Shown here: in pieces, positions 1 through 7,936 of the stretch
How the letters are laid out: each line of letters opens with the position of its first letter
Position numbering within the stretch: the first letter of the stretch is position 1
Origin: DASSUW01 sp963730535
Lineage (GTDB): Bacteria; Actinomycetota; Thermoleophilia; Solirubrobacterales; Solirubrobacteraceae
NCBI GenBank assembly: GCA_963730535.1
Contig: CAVSRU010000003.1
Span: forward strand, 62,001 to 126,000
Direction of reading: 5' to 3'
Length of the DNA: 64,000 nt
Notes under the pieces: generated by a model
Seen by the model: only the letters and a program-made list of their open reading frames with translations
The model's database searches: none
Told to the model about the DNA's origin: nothing
Program-made: the position numbers and the translations under genes

Positions 1-536
1 GAGTGGCCTCGAATGTAGGCGGTAAGGACCTCGCCGATCGTCGCCCGGTCCACACGCGAGTCGCGGGCGATCCGCTCCAGCGCGTAGATCCCGCCGAGAG
101 TTACGTCGGTACCGTGGGCAGTGGCGTCGAGCTGGTCGATCGCGCGCGTGAAGCGCTCAGTTATCTGTCCCTCGCGGTCGAGAGCCAGCTGTTTCCGCGT
201 CGCCTCAGTGTTCCGTTGCAATTGCTCACGGCTGAGTCGGATCTGAAGCCAAGTGAAGGCTGCTCCCAGCAGTAACACGCCGCCGCCCAGCGCTTGCAGG
301 AGCGTGGCACGGGCATCATTCTGGAGTTTGAGCCGAGCCGTTTCCAACTCGATCCTCTTGTCGTCGCGGATGCCGACAAATCGCCCGTCCGGCAGGGGCG
401 GATAGAGCAACCTAGGCGCCACAAAGACGAGGAGCATGAGGATGACCGCGAGGGCGAGGCCGCTGAGCAACCAGGCACGAACGCTGAAGCGATTAGGCGC
501 CGGCGAATCGCCAGGCGCGGAAAGCGATGTCGTCAT
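1..536 (-). CDS. membrane protein, N-terminal part (truncated by window edge)
   Basis: The first 178 residues run off the left edge of the window. Two hydrophobic segments are visible (about residues 21-44 and 78-99), followed by a charged, probably coiled stretch and the motif ITERFTRAIDQL then LGGIYALERIARDS. That motif typically precedes pentapeptide-repeat or HEAT-like domains in actinobacterial membrane proteins, so the missing C-terminus may carry pentapeptide repeats; this is family knowledge, not seen here. The ATG at 536 is the first start in the frame and gives the complete first membrane segment. The molecular function is unknown. Confidence 0.7.
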   Translation of the reverse strand, partial: MTTSLSAPGDSPAPNRFSVRAWLLSGLALAVILMLLVFVAPRLLYPPLPDGRFVGIRDDKRIELETARLKLQNDARATLLQALGGGVLLLGAAFTWLQIRLSREQLQRNTEATRKQLALDREGQITERFTRAIDQLDATAHGTDVTLGGIYALERIARDSRVDRATIGEVLTAYIRGH

Positions 537-612
537 CGTGACCGAGAAAATCGTGCGCCCCGCGCGACTCTAGCGGAGCCGTTGCTCGTCGTACGCGGCT
601 CTACACAAGTCT

Positions 613-640
613 CGGGTCGCCGAAGCTTCGAGGCGACCCG
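613..640 (-). terminator. strong hairpin, probable terminator
   Basis: CGGGTCGCC (613-621) is perfectly complementary to GGCGACCCG (632-640) around a 10-nt loop. It lies downstream of the minus-strand secreted-protein gene that stops at 862, and upstream of the minus-strand gene starting at 536. No T-tract follows on either strand, so it could equally be an mRNA-stabilising hairpin. The rest of 537-861 shows no convincing gene. Confidence 0.45.
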
Positions 641-861
641 ACCAGCACTGTTGGAGTCCGATGAATGTCAGCAAGCAAAGCGAGGCTGTTGCGCCAGAGT
701 CGCGGCGCGAAGACTCGTCGTCGATCACCGCCGCTTCGAGGCAAAGGGAGCAGCGCGCGGCTGTCGTCCCCCGGCAGCTCCCTCCAGGCGAAAGCAAGAG
801 CAGCGCCGAATCCCGAAGTGTCCTGGCCCCTGCTGGACGTCTGGACCGGACCGGACCGTCC

Positions 862-1571
862 CTACCCCGGTGCCTCGGACGCCGCTGGCGGCGTCGACGC
901 GCGGCGGTGGCGGATGCTGAGCAGCAACCCCGCCATGAGCGCCGCTAGCACGCCGCCGCCCAGCGCGACGATCCAAACGTTCGAGCCGTCGCTCGCCGGC
1001 GCCGGGGTGGCCGCGCTCGGGAACTCGACGACCTCATCGACGCGGGCGACCGGCAGCGCGTCCTCGCCCACGCCCGGAAGCGTCCTCGCCGGGCGGGGCG
1101 TAAGCCCGGCTGTGAGCTTCGCGTAGGCCTCTTTGCTCTGGCTGGGCAGGGTCACCCAGACCACGACCCCGTCCGCGTCCCCCACGCGCATCAGCCCGGC
1201 GGAGGGCACCACGGTGACGGAGACGCGGACCACCTCGCCGCGCTCCTCGGCGGGGATCGTGAGCGTGCTCTTGTACCAGGGCAGCCCGCGCGCAGGGCGG
1301 TCCGTGTCCGTACCCCGGGGGCGGGGCGGGGGCCGACCGCGAGCGCCGTCGCCGCCTCCGGATCGGAGAGCTCCCTGCACTCGCTCGCCCCACAGACCTT
1401 CGCGGAGCTGATCTCCGTGGCCTCCAAAGCCAGCCTGTCCTCCAAACGCAGCAACTCCCAGGCCACCGCACTCGGCGGCACGAGCAGGGGGAGCACGGCG
1501 ACCGCCGCGAGGAGCCCAACCGCAACGAGCACCAGTCGCCTTGACCGCCTGGTCGCGATGGCATCCCTCAT
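862..1571 (-). CDS. secreted, C-terminally membrane-anchored protein, frameshifted
   Basis: Two reading frames together make one plausible protein. The first part (ATG at 1571) has a signal peptide or N-anchor of about 37 residues, then a charged segment with a Cys pair (KVCGASECREL). The second frame continues with a beta-rich domain (WYKSTLTIPAEERGEVV) and ends in a membrane helix followed by RHRR, a type I surface-protein topology. The frame changes inside the G/C-runs at about 1312-1335, which points to a homopolymer sequencing error or a real one-base indel. A good ribosome-binding site (AAAGGAG) precedes the ATG. I do not recognise the family. Confidence 0.6.
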
Positions 1572-1605
1572 GGTGGCGGGTCTCCTTTGAATAGTGCGCG
1601 CAGCA

Positions 1606-1662
1606 TCAGCGCGTGCCCGCGACGACCAGCTCGGCGATCAGAAAAGCGCGAAGTCCCTTCAT
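1606..1662 (-). CDS. 18-residue leader-like ORF
   Basis: ATG at 1662 is preceded by a near-consensus AAGGAGG Shine-Dalgarno sequence and opens an 18-codon ORF (MKGLRAFLIAELVVAGTR) ending at 1606. It sits 34 bases before the start codon of the secreted protein on the same strand. Such a short ORF with a strong ribosome-binding site can act as a leader peptide or small membrane peptide. There is no homology evidence, only start-site quality and position. Confidence 0.35.
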   Translation of the reverse strand: MKGLRAFLIAELVVAGTR

Positions 1663-1951
1663 GACGACCTCCTTGCCAGATGGATGACCGATGCTAAGCG
1701 ACGCGCACCGTGGTCGCTACCGCGATAGCGGCGACTCTACCGCAGTCGGCACGAGCGTGGTTAACAATCTTGTGCCCCCGCGGGCTGTGCCAGGGGCCGA
1801 CCCGCGGGCGGGTTCGGCGCTTGGCGGCATGCAGCGGTGCCGCAAGCATCAGCGTTCCCGGTCCGGTGATGTTTCCACCATCGCGGTTGCGGGAACGCGA
1901 CCGCACGGTGGAGTTCATGCCCGGACACTTCGACGCGGACTGAGTGCCATC

Positions 1952-2200
1952 GTGACCCTGCACGCGACAACGATCCGTTTCGCCGTTCGGGCCTACACGA
2001 CGATCGCCCGCGCGGCCGACGCGCAAGGGATCAGCGTCTCGCAGTACGTCCGCGAGGCAGCCCTGATCCGCGCGGTGCTCGACGAGCTCGACTCCGCCGA
2101 GGAGGCGCTGCACACCGGCCATGACCTGCTCGCGATCGCCCGCGAGGTCCGCCGGCTCGCGCAGGTCGACCCGCCCGGACCGCCGCGCCGAACCCGGTAG
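1952..2200 (+). CDS. ribbon-helix-helix-like DNA-binding protein
   Basis: An 82-residue protein from a GTG start. The N-terminal pattern TLHATTIRFAVRAYTTIARAAD followed by ISVSQYVREAAL resembles the beta-strand plus two helices of MobC/NikA-type or CopG-type ribbon-helix-helix proteins. The C-terminal half is an amphipathic helix ending in a Pro/Arg tail. It stands alone, with no relaxase, toxin or mobilisation gene beside it, so the role (autoregulator, orphan antitoxin or relaxosome accessory) is open. The GTG at 1952 was chosen because the upstream in-frame extension looks non-coding. Confidence 0.55.
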   Translation: MTLHATTIRFAVRAYTTIARAADAQGISVSQYVREAALIRAVLDELDSAEEALHTGHDLLAIAREVRRLAQVDPPGPPRRTR

Positions 2201-2653
2201 ACGTCGACCCACCGGCGCCCGAACCCGCACTTGACCACACGCCCACTTCATAGAGACGAATAGGAGCGGCGCGGCGTGAGCGCCAAAGCTGCGCCACCGC
2301 GCTATCGCGTCGAGGCAATTGCAGCAGCGGGCAATCGTTGAGCTACTAGACGCAGCGGTTCAGTCGGCCCGCTCCTGAGGTTGCGCAGCGGTTCTGACTT
2401 TGCGAGGGTCGCCCATATGGCGGCCCCGAGCCGGCACTGTCGCGCTGTTCTTGGTGTTGTTGCTTCCCGGGCACGGCATCCGCCGCGACGCTGTCGAGCT
2501 TCGTGCCGCAGCTCCACTACACCCCCGCACCGGCGAGGTGAACGCCGTCGACGTCCGCCTCGGGAGCATGGCCGTCGTCGTCCGAGACTCTGGCGCGACC
2601 ATCACGGCGGCTCCTGGCAGGATTCTCTAAGACAAGAATACGCAGATAGGAGA
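2201..2653. other. non-coding interval, no supported gene
   Basis: About 450 bases between the ribbon-helix-helix gene and the hairpins below. Short open frames occur on both strands, including a 76-codon plus-strand frame from 2400 with a hydrophobic N-terminus, but none has a ribosome-binding site or a recognisable domain. Confidence 0.5.
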
Positions 2654-2679
2654 GGCGAGCCGGCCGAAGCCGACCCGCC
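2654..2679 (-). terminator. UUCG-loop hairpin, distal of tandem pair
   Basis: Read on the minus strand, an 11-bp stem (with two G-U pairs) is closed by a UUCG tetraloop. On the plus strand the same positions would give A-C mismatches, so the structure is selected on the minus-strand transcript. It lies about 100 bases after the stop codon of the collagen-like gene. Confidence 0.6.
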
Positions 2680-2729
2680 GTTCCTATGTTGCCGCCACCC
2701 GTAGGTGACGGCTGAGGGTTGGATGAGGC

Positions 2730-2757
2730 AGGCGGGCCAGCCGAAGCCGGCCCTGCC
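2730..2757 (-). terminator. UUCG-loop hairpin, proximal of tandem pair
   Basis: Minus-strand transcript forms GGGCCGGC-UUCG-GCUGGCCC with one G-U wobble, extendable past a bulged base. It is 22 bases beyond the stop of the collagen-like gene at 2779. No U-tract follows, as is common for high-GC actinobacterial terminators. Confidence 0.65.
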
Positions 2758-2778
2758 CCATTTTCAAGCTGATACAGC

Positions 2779-3717
2779 CTATTTGAGGGTGATGCTCAGC
2801 GAGCGGATGCTGCGAACCTTGAAGGTCTCGCCGCCAGCCTTGAACTTGCTGGTGATATGGACGCGGTACTCACCAACGGACTTGCCGCGCAGATCGACCT
2901 TGATCGTGCGACCAGCGACCGCGAGCTTCTTGCCCCTGAGCGTGGCCTTGGCACTGACGAACTTCATGCCAGCGATCCTGCGGACGTGCAGGGTACGCAT
3001 CGAAGCGCCAGCGATGACGCCATTCTCACGGATGATCGTGGTGACGCCATCCTTCCCATTGACACCATTCGTGCCATTGGTACCGTCGCTACCGTTAGTA
3101 CCGTTGTCACCCTTCGGCCCCTGAGCGCCGGGGTTGTGATTGTTGTCATCGTTGAAGTCGAGCACCGAGTCGTTGACCTTGATGTTGTCAACCTGCACAG
3201 TGCCGTGGCCCGACGAGGCACCCGCTGTGATGCTGACGCGGTTGACCGTCTCATTGCCAAGCTCGTTGACAGCCTCGTCCCACGTCCTCGTGGGGTTGCT
3301 GTCAGGCTCGTTATTGAGGCGGACACCAGCAGCCATCGGGTTGTGGGTGTACCACGAACCGATGCCGCCAAGCTCGGGAAGGTACCCACCGGTGATGCTG
3401 GTCTGCTCGTAGGGGGTGTACTTGATCTTCTGGCCGTCGTTGGTCACGACGCTCATGTAGACCATGCCACCGCCAGCCGACGACTTGCTCTCGAAGCTGA
3501 GCTTATTGATGTCCTTGACAAGCAGGCCGGTCTGCGGCAGCTTGAGGACGCCATAGTCACTGTTGACCGGCACGTTGAACGTAGCAATACCGTTGTCGAT
3601 GACAATCGAACCGCCCCCACCGACGGTATCGGTGGTGTAGGCCGGGGACGCTGCCGAAGCAGCCGACGGAACGGCAAGCATAGCGACAGCCATGCCGGTG
3701 ATGAGAAACTTACGCAT
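2779..3717 (-). CDS. secreted collagen-like repeat protein
   Basis: A 312-residue exported protein. Residues 1-22 are a clear signal peptide ending ASA. Residues about 25-190 form a Gly/Asn-rich beta domain (concanavalin-like in style), residues 197-224 are nine uninterrupted Gly-X-Y triplets including GPKGDNGTNG, and the C-terminal 85 residues are a basic beta domain of a type common at the ends of solirubrobacterial surface proteins. A GGGAG ribosome-binding site lies about 10 bases before the ATG. Codon use is visibly less GC-extreme than in the neighbours (many Asn and Asp codons). It is probably a cell-surface or extracellular structural or adhesive protein. Two UUCG hairpins follow it. 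Confidence 0.8.
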   Translation of the reverse strand: MRKFLITGMAVAMLAVPSAASAASPAYTTDTVGGGGSIVIDNGIATFNVPVNSDYGVLKLPQTGLLVKDINKLSFESKSSAGGGMVYMSVVTNDGQKIKYTPYEQTSITGGYLPELGGIGSWYTHNPMAAGVRLNNEPDSNPTRTWDEAVNELGNETVNRVSITAGASSGHGTVQVDNIKVNDSVLDFNDDNNHNPGAQGPKGDNGTNGSDGTNGTNGVNGKDGVTTIIRENGVIAGASMRTLHVRRIAGMKFVSAKATLRGKKLAVAGRTIKVDLRGKSVGEYRVHITSKFKAGGETFKVRSIRSLSITLK

Positions 3718-3971
3718 GTTACTTTTGCTCCCTTTTGTGCTTCATGGGTTCCTTTGGAAATCGGGGTTCGTCCTGGCGAATAACCAGGCGGCACGGCCCC
3801 GCCCGCAGGCGTGGATCGTCCCGTCCAGATTCGAGCTGACGCACAGCGGTTGCCGGTCCATTCCCGCGTGCGTGACGCCCTGTTACCGCCGCCAGGGGTG
3901 TCTCCAAAGTCCCCGCGGTTGACCGGAGGCGTGCGCGTCCTCGCCCTCTGATGATTGCCTGTTGGCGCTAT

Positions 3972-4047
3972 GTTAACAGCTCTTGACGGATCGCCAACAA
4001 CAATTAGACTCGTGTTATGAAGTCAACGCCGAGGTACAGTCGCCTCG
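3972..4047 (+). repeat. upstream copy of duplicated tetR promoter and 5' end
   Basis: Positions 3972-4047 repeat 4105-4180 with an offset of 133 bases and about 80% identity by eye (61 of 76). The copy includes TTGACG (3983-3988), TAGACT (4005-4010), an ATG at 4017 six bases later, and codons reading MKSTPRYSRL beside MSSTPKFSRL of the real gene. The frame downstream of the copy is non-functional. An inverted repeat GTTGGCG/CGCCAAC (3961-3967, 3992-3998) overlaps the old -35 region. The rest of 3718-4149 holds the divergent 5' region of the collagen-like gene and no other gene. Confidence 0.7.
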
Positions 4048-4104
4048 GCCGAACGAGCCGTGCCACCACGCACAGCAGCTCCCCGGCTCTCTTATCGGCG
4101 AAGC

Positions 4105-4150
4105 GTCAACGGTTCTTGACCGGTCGCCAACAACATTTATACTTGTCTTA
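4105..4150 (+). promoter_or_regulatory. leaderless promoter and probable operator of tetR
   Basis: TTGACC (4116-4121), a 16-base spacer and TATACT (4138-4143) end six bases before the ATG at 4150, so transcription should start at or next to the A of the ATG. GTCAA-N6-TTGAC (4105-4120) is an inverted repeat over the -35 element and is a candidate autoregulatory site. Confidence 0.65.
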
Positions 4151-4752
4151 TGAGCTCGACGCCGAAGTTCAGCCGCCTCGATCCCGGGCAGCGGCGCGAA
4201 CAGATCCTCGACGCAGCCGGCGCGCTGTTCGCCGAGCGCGGCTACGACGAGGTCTCGATCGAGGACATCGCAAGCTCGGCCGGGGTCACGCGCGGGCTCG
4301 TGCACCACTACTTCGGAGGCCGCAAGGAGGTCTACATCGCGCTGCTCGAGCGGCTCGGCGCCCAGCGCGAGGAACGACTGCGGCCGCCGGTGGGGCGCAG
4401 TGCTCGCGCGCGCGTGGCCGACACCGTCTCGCGCTGGCTCGACTGGACCGAGGCGAACCGCACCATTTGGCTCGCCACGATCGCGCGCGGCGACGACATC
4501 GCCGACCCCGAGGTCAGGCGCGTCGTCGCCGACCTCGTGCGCCGCGCCATCGCCCGGCTCACCGCTTTTCACTCCGACATCGCCGAAGACTCGCCCCGGC
4601 TGCGCTACGCACTCGAGTGCTGGACCGGCCTCAACCGCGCCGCCACGCGACGCTGGCTGGATGGAGAGGCCAGCCGGGAGCTCACGCAGGAGGTGCTCTC
4701 CTCGACGCTGGAGCACGTCCTGCGCACGTTCGGCGCTCGATCGCAGAGATGA
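4150..4752 (+). CDS. TetR/AcrR family transcriptional regulator
   Basis: A 200-residue regulator. The N-terminal TetR helix-turn-helix spans about residues 15-62 (REQILDAAGALFAERGYDEVS, IAS.AGVTRGLVHHYFGGRKEVY). The C-terminal ligand-binding half contains helices with WLDWTEANRTIWLATIARG and no recognisable subfamily signature. It has no Shine-Dalgarno sequence and is probably translated from a leaderless mRNA. The divergently oriented collagen-like gene is about 430 bases away, and the downstream plus-strand sequence is debris, so the most obvious target is its own promoter. The ligand is unknown. Confidence 0.9.
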   Translation: MSSTPKFSRLDPGQRREQILDAAGALFAERGYDEVSIEDIASSAGVTRGLVHHYFGGRKEVYIALLERLGAQREERLRPPVGRSARARVADTVSRWLDWTEANRTIWLATIARGDDIADPEVRRVVADLVRRAIARLTAFHSDIAEDSPRLRYALECWTGLNRAATRRWLDGEASRELTQEVLSSTLEHVLRTFGARSQR

Positions 4753-4759
4753 AACCGTC

Positions 4760-4984
4760 GCGTTCCACAGCCGGCGAGTCCTCGCAACGTGTTCATGGCG
4801 CCATCGGGATCGCTCCCCATGCGCTCGAAGGCCCACGCCGCGGCTCGCACGTCATCGAGCGTGGCGCCAGGACGCGGCGCCACCGCCTTGACCTTACGCG
4901 CGTCGGCGACATCGATCACCCAGCCGCACTCCGCGAGCCGGTAGCCCACCGACGCCTTGCCGCTCATCATCTCGATGCAGCGTT
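4760..4984 (-). pseudogene. IS110-family transposase remnant
   Basis: The minus strand encodes CIEMMSG and then a continuous segment containing LAECGWVIDVADARKVKAVAP. These match the conserved EMMSG...GW..ADARKVK..AP block of IS110 (DEDD) transposases, which normally continues into KTD..DARVLAEL. Here that block is replaced by a degenerate ATLDDVRAAAWAF, and the frame then runs into the tetR gene. No inverted repeats or intact transposase are visible. The remnant and the sensor-kinase relic at 5163 suggest past insertion and deletion. Between 4985 and 5162 I see no gene. Confidence 0.5.
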
Positions 4985-5162
4985 AGACGTTCGGGCCGAG
5001 CCGTGCGGCCAGCCCCATCGGGCCGTCCTCGTCGGCCGCGAGTTTGGGTTCAGGCGCTGCGGTTAGCAGGAGTGGCCGGTGGATGGATGAGTCAGCGCGG
5101 GCCGAACGCCCTTGTGGCAGGTCGCTGTCCTCGTCGCGGCGATGCAGCTTCCGTCGCTGCCG

Positions 5163-5500
5163 TGTGGGTCACGCTGTCGGCGGACTTCCTGACAAACCAG
5201 GGTTGGCTGGCCGTACAGAAAGCCGACTTCATTCTCGGGCCCGTTCTCGCAGGCTTGTACTGGTACCGCCGCCGCCCGCAGAGCGCTTCGGGCCGACGCT
5301 TATTGCCTTCGGGCTCGTCGTCGACGACGGACTGGGGTTCGCGGTAGGCGAGGTCCGCGGCCTCGGCCTGCAGAACATGGCGGACCGCCTGGGAGCTTGG
5401 AGGGCGGCTGACGATCGCCACGGCGCTGGAGCGGCACCACGATCTCGGGCCACGTTCCCCTGCGATCGGCTACTCCGGAGCCATGACTGAGGGATCGATC
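5163..5500 (+). pseudogene. sensor histidine kinase remnant with internal deletion
   Basis: One frame encodes the N-terminal pattern GWLAVQKADFILGPVLAGLYWYRRRP. A second frame continues as RFGPTLIAFGLV and then jumps straight to VDDGLGFAVGEVRGLGLQNMADRLGA, the G1/G2 boxes of a HATPase domain. The last stretch (ALERHHDLGPRS, or in another frame GTTISGHVPL) matches the end of such kinases. Most of the transmembrane, GAF and HisKA regions are missing, and at least two frame changes are needed. It is a decayed NarL-type kinase gene, not an expressed protein. Confidence 0.65.
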
Positions 5501-5559
5501 CACCTCTCCCCCTGGTGAACGGTCTTGACGGCGCGGCTCCTTGCCGTACGCGCTGGCGG

Positions 5560-7011
5560 CTATCCGTGCTCGGTCGCCGTGCCGGGCGCGGGTGTCGCGG
5601 CGAGCCCGCCCGCAGAGCGATCGGGCACGCGGCTGCTGGGGAGGCGGATGGCGGCGGCGAGGCCGATGAAGGCAAGGACGGCCAGGGCGACCATCGCCAG
5701 CACGTAGGAGGTGTTTCCCGAGGCGAGATCGGAGACCAGGATCGTGCCGGCGATCGCCGTGCCGAATGACGAGCCGAGGTTGGAGACGCTGCGCGACAGC
5801 CCGGAGATCTCCGCCTGCAACTCCTCGGGGAAGCTGGACTGTACGAGGTTGACCGAGGGGGTCAGCATGACCCCGAGGCCGAGGCCGATCAACAGCAGGC
5901 CGGGTGCGAACGCGATGACCCGCGAGGAGGCCCCGACGAGGGCGAGCAGGAGTCCGATCCCGGCCATCGTGACGACGAAGCCCGCGATGATCAGGGTCTT
6001 CTGCGGGCGGCGCTTGGCGAGTCGCTCCGCGGCGAGCGACGAGACCAGGACGCCGACCGTCGCCGCGGTGAAGATGACGCCCGTCTCGATCGCGTTGTAT
6101 CCGCGGACGGTCTGCAGGAAGACGGCGACGGTGAACGAGACCCCCATGAGCAGCAGCCACTGGATGTTCTGGGTGATCAGCCCGAGGTTTGATGTGCGGT
6201 TCTTGAACAGGCGCGTGGGCAGCAGCGGTTCCTTGCCTGCTTGCTCGCGAGCGCGGGTGTAGAGGAAGAACCCGACGAGGAACGCGGCTCCGGCCGCCAG
6301 CAGCATCGTCATCAGCACGGTGTCGCTGTCGGCTTGGAGAATCCCGAACACGACGAAGAACATGCCGACGGCGGACAGGACCGCTCCGAATCCGTCGAAG
6401 GGACGGGTCGGGTCGGGCGGGAGGGGGTCGGCGATCCGGCGGCTGAGCAGGACGATCAGTGCGATGACCGCGGCCTGGAAGATGAACGCGGCCCGCCAGC
6501 TGATCGCGGTGGTGATGAGACCGCCGATCAGTGGTCCGGCGGCGGCGCCGAGGCCTCCCAGCCCGCTGATGACGCCGAACGCCCGCGCGCGCGAGGTGAG
6601 GTCGCTGAAGCGCAGTGTTGTGAGGATGTAGACGGGCGGGATCAGCAGGGCGGTGCCGACGCCCTCCAGCACCGAGTTGCCGAGGATCAGCACGCCTAGC
6701 CCCGGCGACACCGCGCTTAGCAGCGCGCCGATCCCGTAGAGCACGAGGCCGATAGTGAAGCAGCGTTTGCGGCCCCAACGATCGCTCAGCTTGCTGCACG
6801 GGATCATGAGGATCGCCATGATCAACAGGAACAGGGTGATCGCCGCCTGGACACCCTGCACGGTCGTGTCCAGGTCCTCGGTGATGTCGTTGATCATCAC
6901 GTTCATGTTCGAGCCCGCGAAACTGCAGATGAACTGGGCAAGCGCGAGCGGAGCCAGGAATCTGCGCCGCGAGACGACCGAGCCTGCCGGCTCGAGGGCG
7001 TCAGCCGCCAT
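5560..7011 (-). CDS. DHA2-type MFS drug/proton antiporter
   Basis: A 483-residue membrane protein with 14 predicted helices. It shows motif A after TM2 (SKLSDRWGRKR, residues about 75-85), a motif-C-like Gly-rich TM5 (GGLGAAAGPLIGG) and the paired extra helices typical of DHA2 transporters of the QacA/EmrB type. It probably exports hydrophobic or cationic compounds using the proton gradient. It starts 24 bases after the stop of the PLDc_N/SHOCT protein on the same strand, so the two are probably co-transcribed. A second DHA2 transporter lies at 10988. The substrate cannot be read from the sequence. Confidence 0.9.
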   Translation of the reverse strand: MAADALEPAGSVVSRRRFLAPLALAQFICSFAGSNMNVMINDITEDLDTTVQGVQAAITLFLLIMAILMIPCSKLSDRWGRKRCFTIGLVLYGIGALLSAVSPGLGVLILGNSVLEGVGTALLIPPVYILTTLRFSDLTSRARAFGVISGLGGLGAAAGPLIGGLITTAISWRAAFIFQAAVIALIVLLSRRIADPLPPDPTRPFDGFGAVLSAVGMFFVVFGILQADSDTVLMTMLLAAGAAFLVGFFLYTRAREQAGKEPLLPTRLFKNRTSNLGLITQNIQWLLLMGVSFTVAVFLQTVRGYNAIETGVIFTAATVGVLVSSLAAERLAKRRPQKTLIIAGFVVTMAGIGLLLALVGASSRVIAFAPGLLLIGLGLGVMLTPSVNLVQSSFPEELQAEISGLSRSVSNLGSSFGTAIAGTILVSDLASGNTSYVLAMVALAVLAFIGLAAAIRLPSSRVPDRSAGGLAATPAPGTATEHG

Positions 7012-7035
7012 TGCCCGACTCGTGTCCCCGCGCTC

Positions 7036-7428
7036 TTACGCGAGCGCCTTCGCCTTCAGCGTCTCGAACTCCTCCTGCGTGATCGCGCCGGAGTCGAGCA
7101 GCTCCTTGGCCTTCGCGATCTCGGCGGCGGACCCGCCGCCCGCCGTGTCGCGCACATAGTCGTCGAATTCTTGCCGCTGGGCGTGCGCCTGCTTGACGCT
7201 GCGCTGCTGCATCCCGTCGTGCTCGACGATCAGATAGATCAGCACGCCCAGCCACGGCAGGATCACGACGAAGACCACCCACGCCGCCTTCGCCCAGCCA
7301 CCGATGTCGTTGCGGCGGAAAACGTCGATCAGCACGCTGATCACGATCCAGATCCAGATCACCCAGAAAAAGAAGATGATCATCGACCACAGCACGTCCA
7401 TGAACGGATAGTCAGCCGCCATCACCAT
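7036..7428 (-). CDS. PLDc_N/SHOCT-domain membrane protein
   Basis: A 130-residue protein. Two N-terminal helices (about 10-35 and 47-68) with DVFRRNDIGGWAKAAWVVFVVILPWLGVLIYLI between and within them match the cardiolipin-synthase N-terminal (PLDc_N) module. The C-terminal 28 residues (IAKAKELLDSGAITQEEFETLKAKALA) are a textbook SHOCT motif, which usually mediates oligomerisation. There is no phospholipase domain, so enzymatic activity is not expected. The start at 7428 has an upstream GGGGAGA; Met at 7422 is an alternative. It probably leads an operon with the MFS gene. Confidence 0.85.
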   Translation of the reverse strand: MVMAADYPFMDVLWSMIIFFFWVIWIWIVISVLIDVFRRNDIGGWAKAAWVVFVVILPWLGVLIYLIVEHDGMQQRSVKQAHAQRQEFDDYVRDTAGGGSAAEIAKAKELLDSGAITQEEFETLKAKALA

Positions 7429-7625
7429 CTGCGCGGGTCTCCCCTCGATCGCCTGCCGATTCAGCGCGGATACTCGCCCATTGAGCGGACGGACACAACC
7501 ACGCGGCGCAACGTCGTCGCCTCACAGCCTCGACGGCGGCCAGCGACGCGCGGATCCACCCGAAAGCAGCGGCGCGCCGAGTGCTCGATCGGCGACGCGG
7601 CGGACCGCTTCGTGCGTTCTCCTGC

Positions 7626-7893
7626 TCAGCACACGTCGATGTAGATGACCTCGACGGCGTTGTTCCCGTATCCGAGCCTGTTCCAGGGCGGGACCTCTGG
7701 TTGGGTGTGGCCGGCTGCGTCTGCCGCCCTGGCGCGGAGGGTGTGCCGGCCGACGTCGTCGGCCGACCAGTCGAACGACCAGTCCTGCCAGTGGTACGGC
7801 CCCTGGGGCGGCTCGACCTGCGCCGGGTGCCAGTCGCCTTCGCCGGTGAGGCTGACGTCGACCCGCGTTACGGGCCGCACATCATCCCGATAG
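7626..7893 (-). pseudogene. C-terminal fragment of sulfite-oxidase-family molybdoenzyme
   Basis: About 90 codons encode VTRVDVSLTGEGDWHPA, GPYHWQDWSFDW, HTLRARAADAAGHTQ and PPWNRLGYGNNAVEV. This is the signature of the Mo-co oxidoreductase dimerisation domain found at the end of SorA/SUOX-family sulfite oxidases. No molybdopterin-binding catalytic domain precedes it: the sequence upstream belongs to the GH15 gene. It is an orphan 3' fragment left by a deletion. An ATG at 7925 gives an open frame, but an isolated dimerisation domain is unlikely to function. Confidence 0.65.
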
Positions 7894-7936
7894 GGTGATC
7901 GCGGCCGCGCCACCGAGAGGAGCACACGCGAGTTCT

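Noticed and set aside
2400..2630. 76-codon plus-strand frame with hydrophobic N-terminus
   Set aside because: No ribosome-binding site, no similarity, and comparable frames exist on the opposite strand.
5300..6799. 499-codon minus-strand frame across the MFS gene
   Set aside because: It is a different frame of the same strand as the DHA2 transporter; Arg/Pro-rich with no domain.
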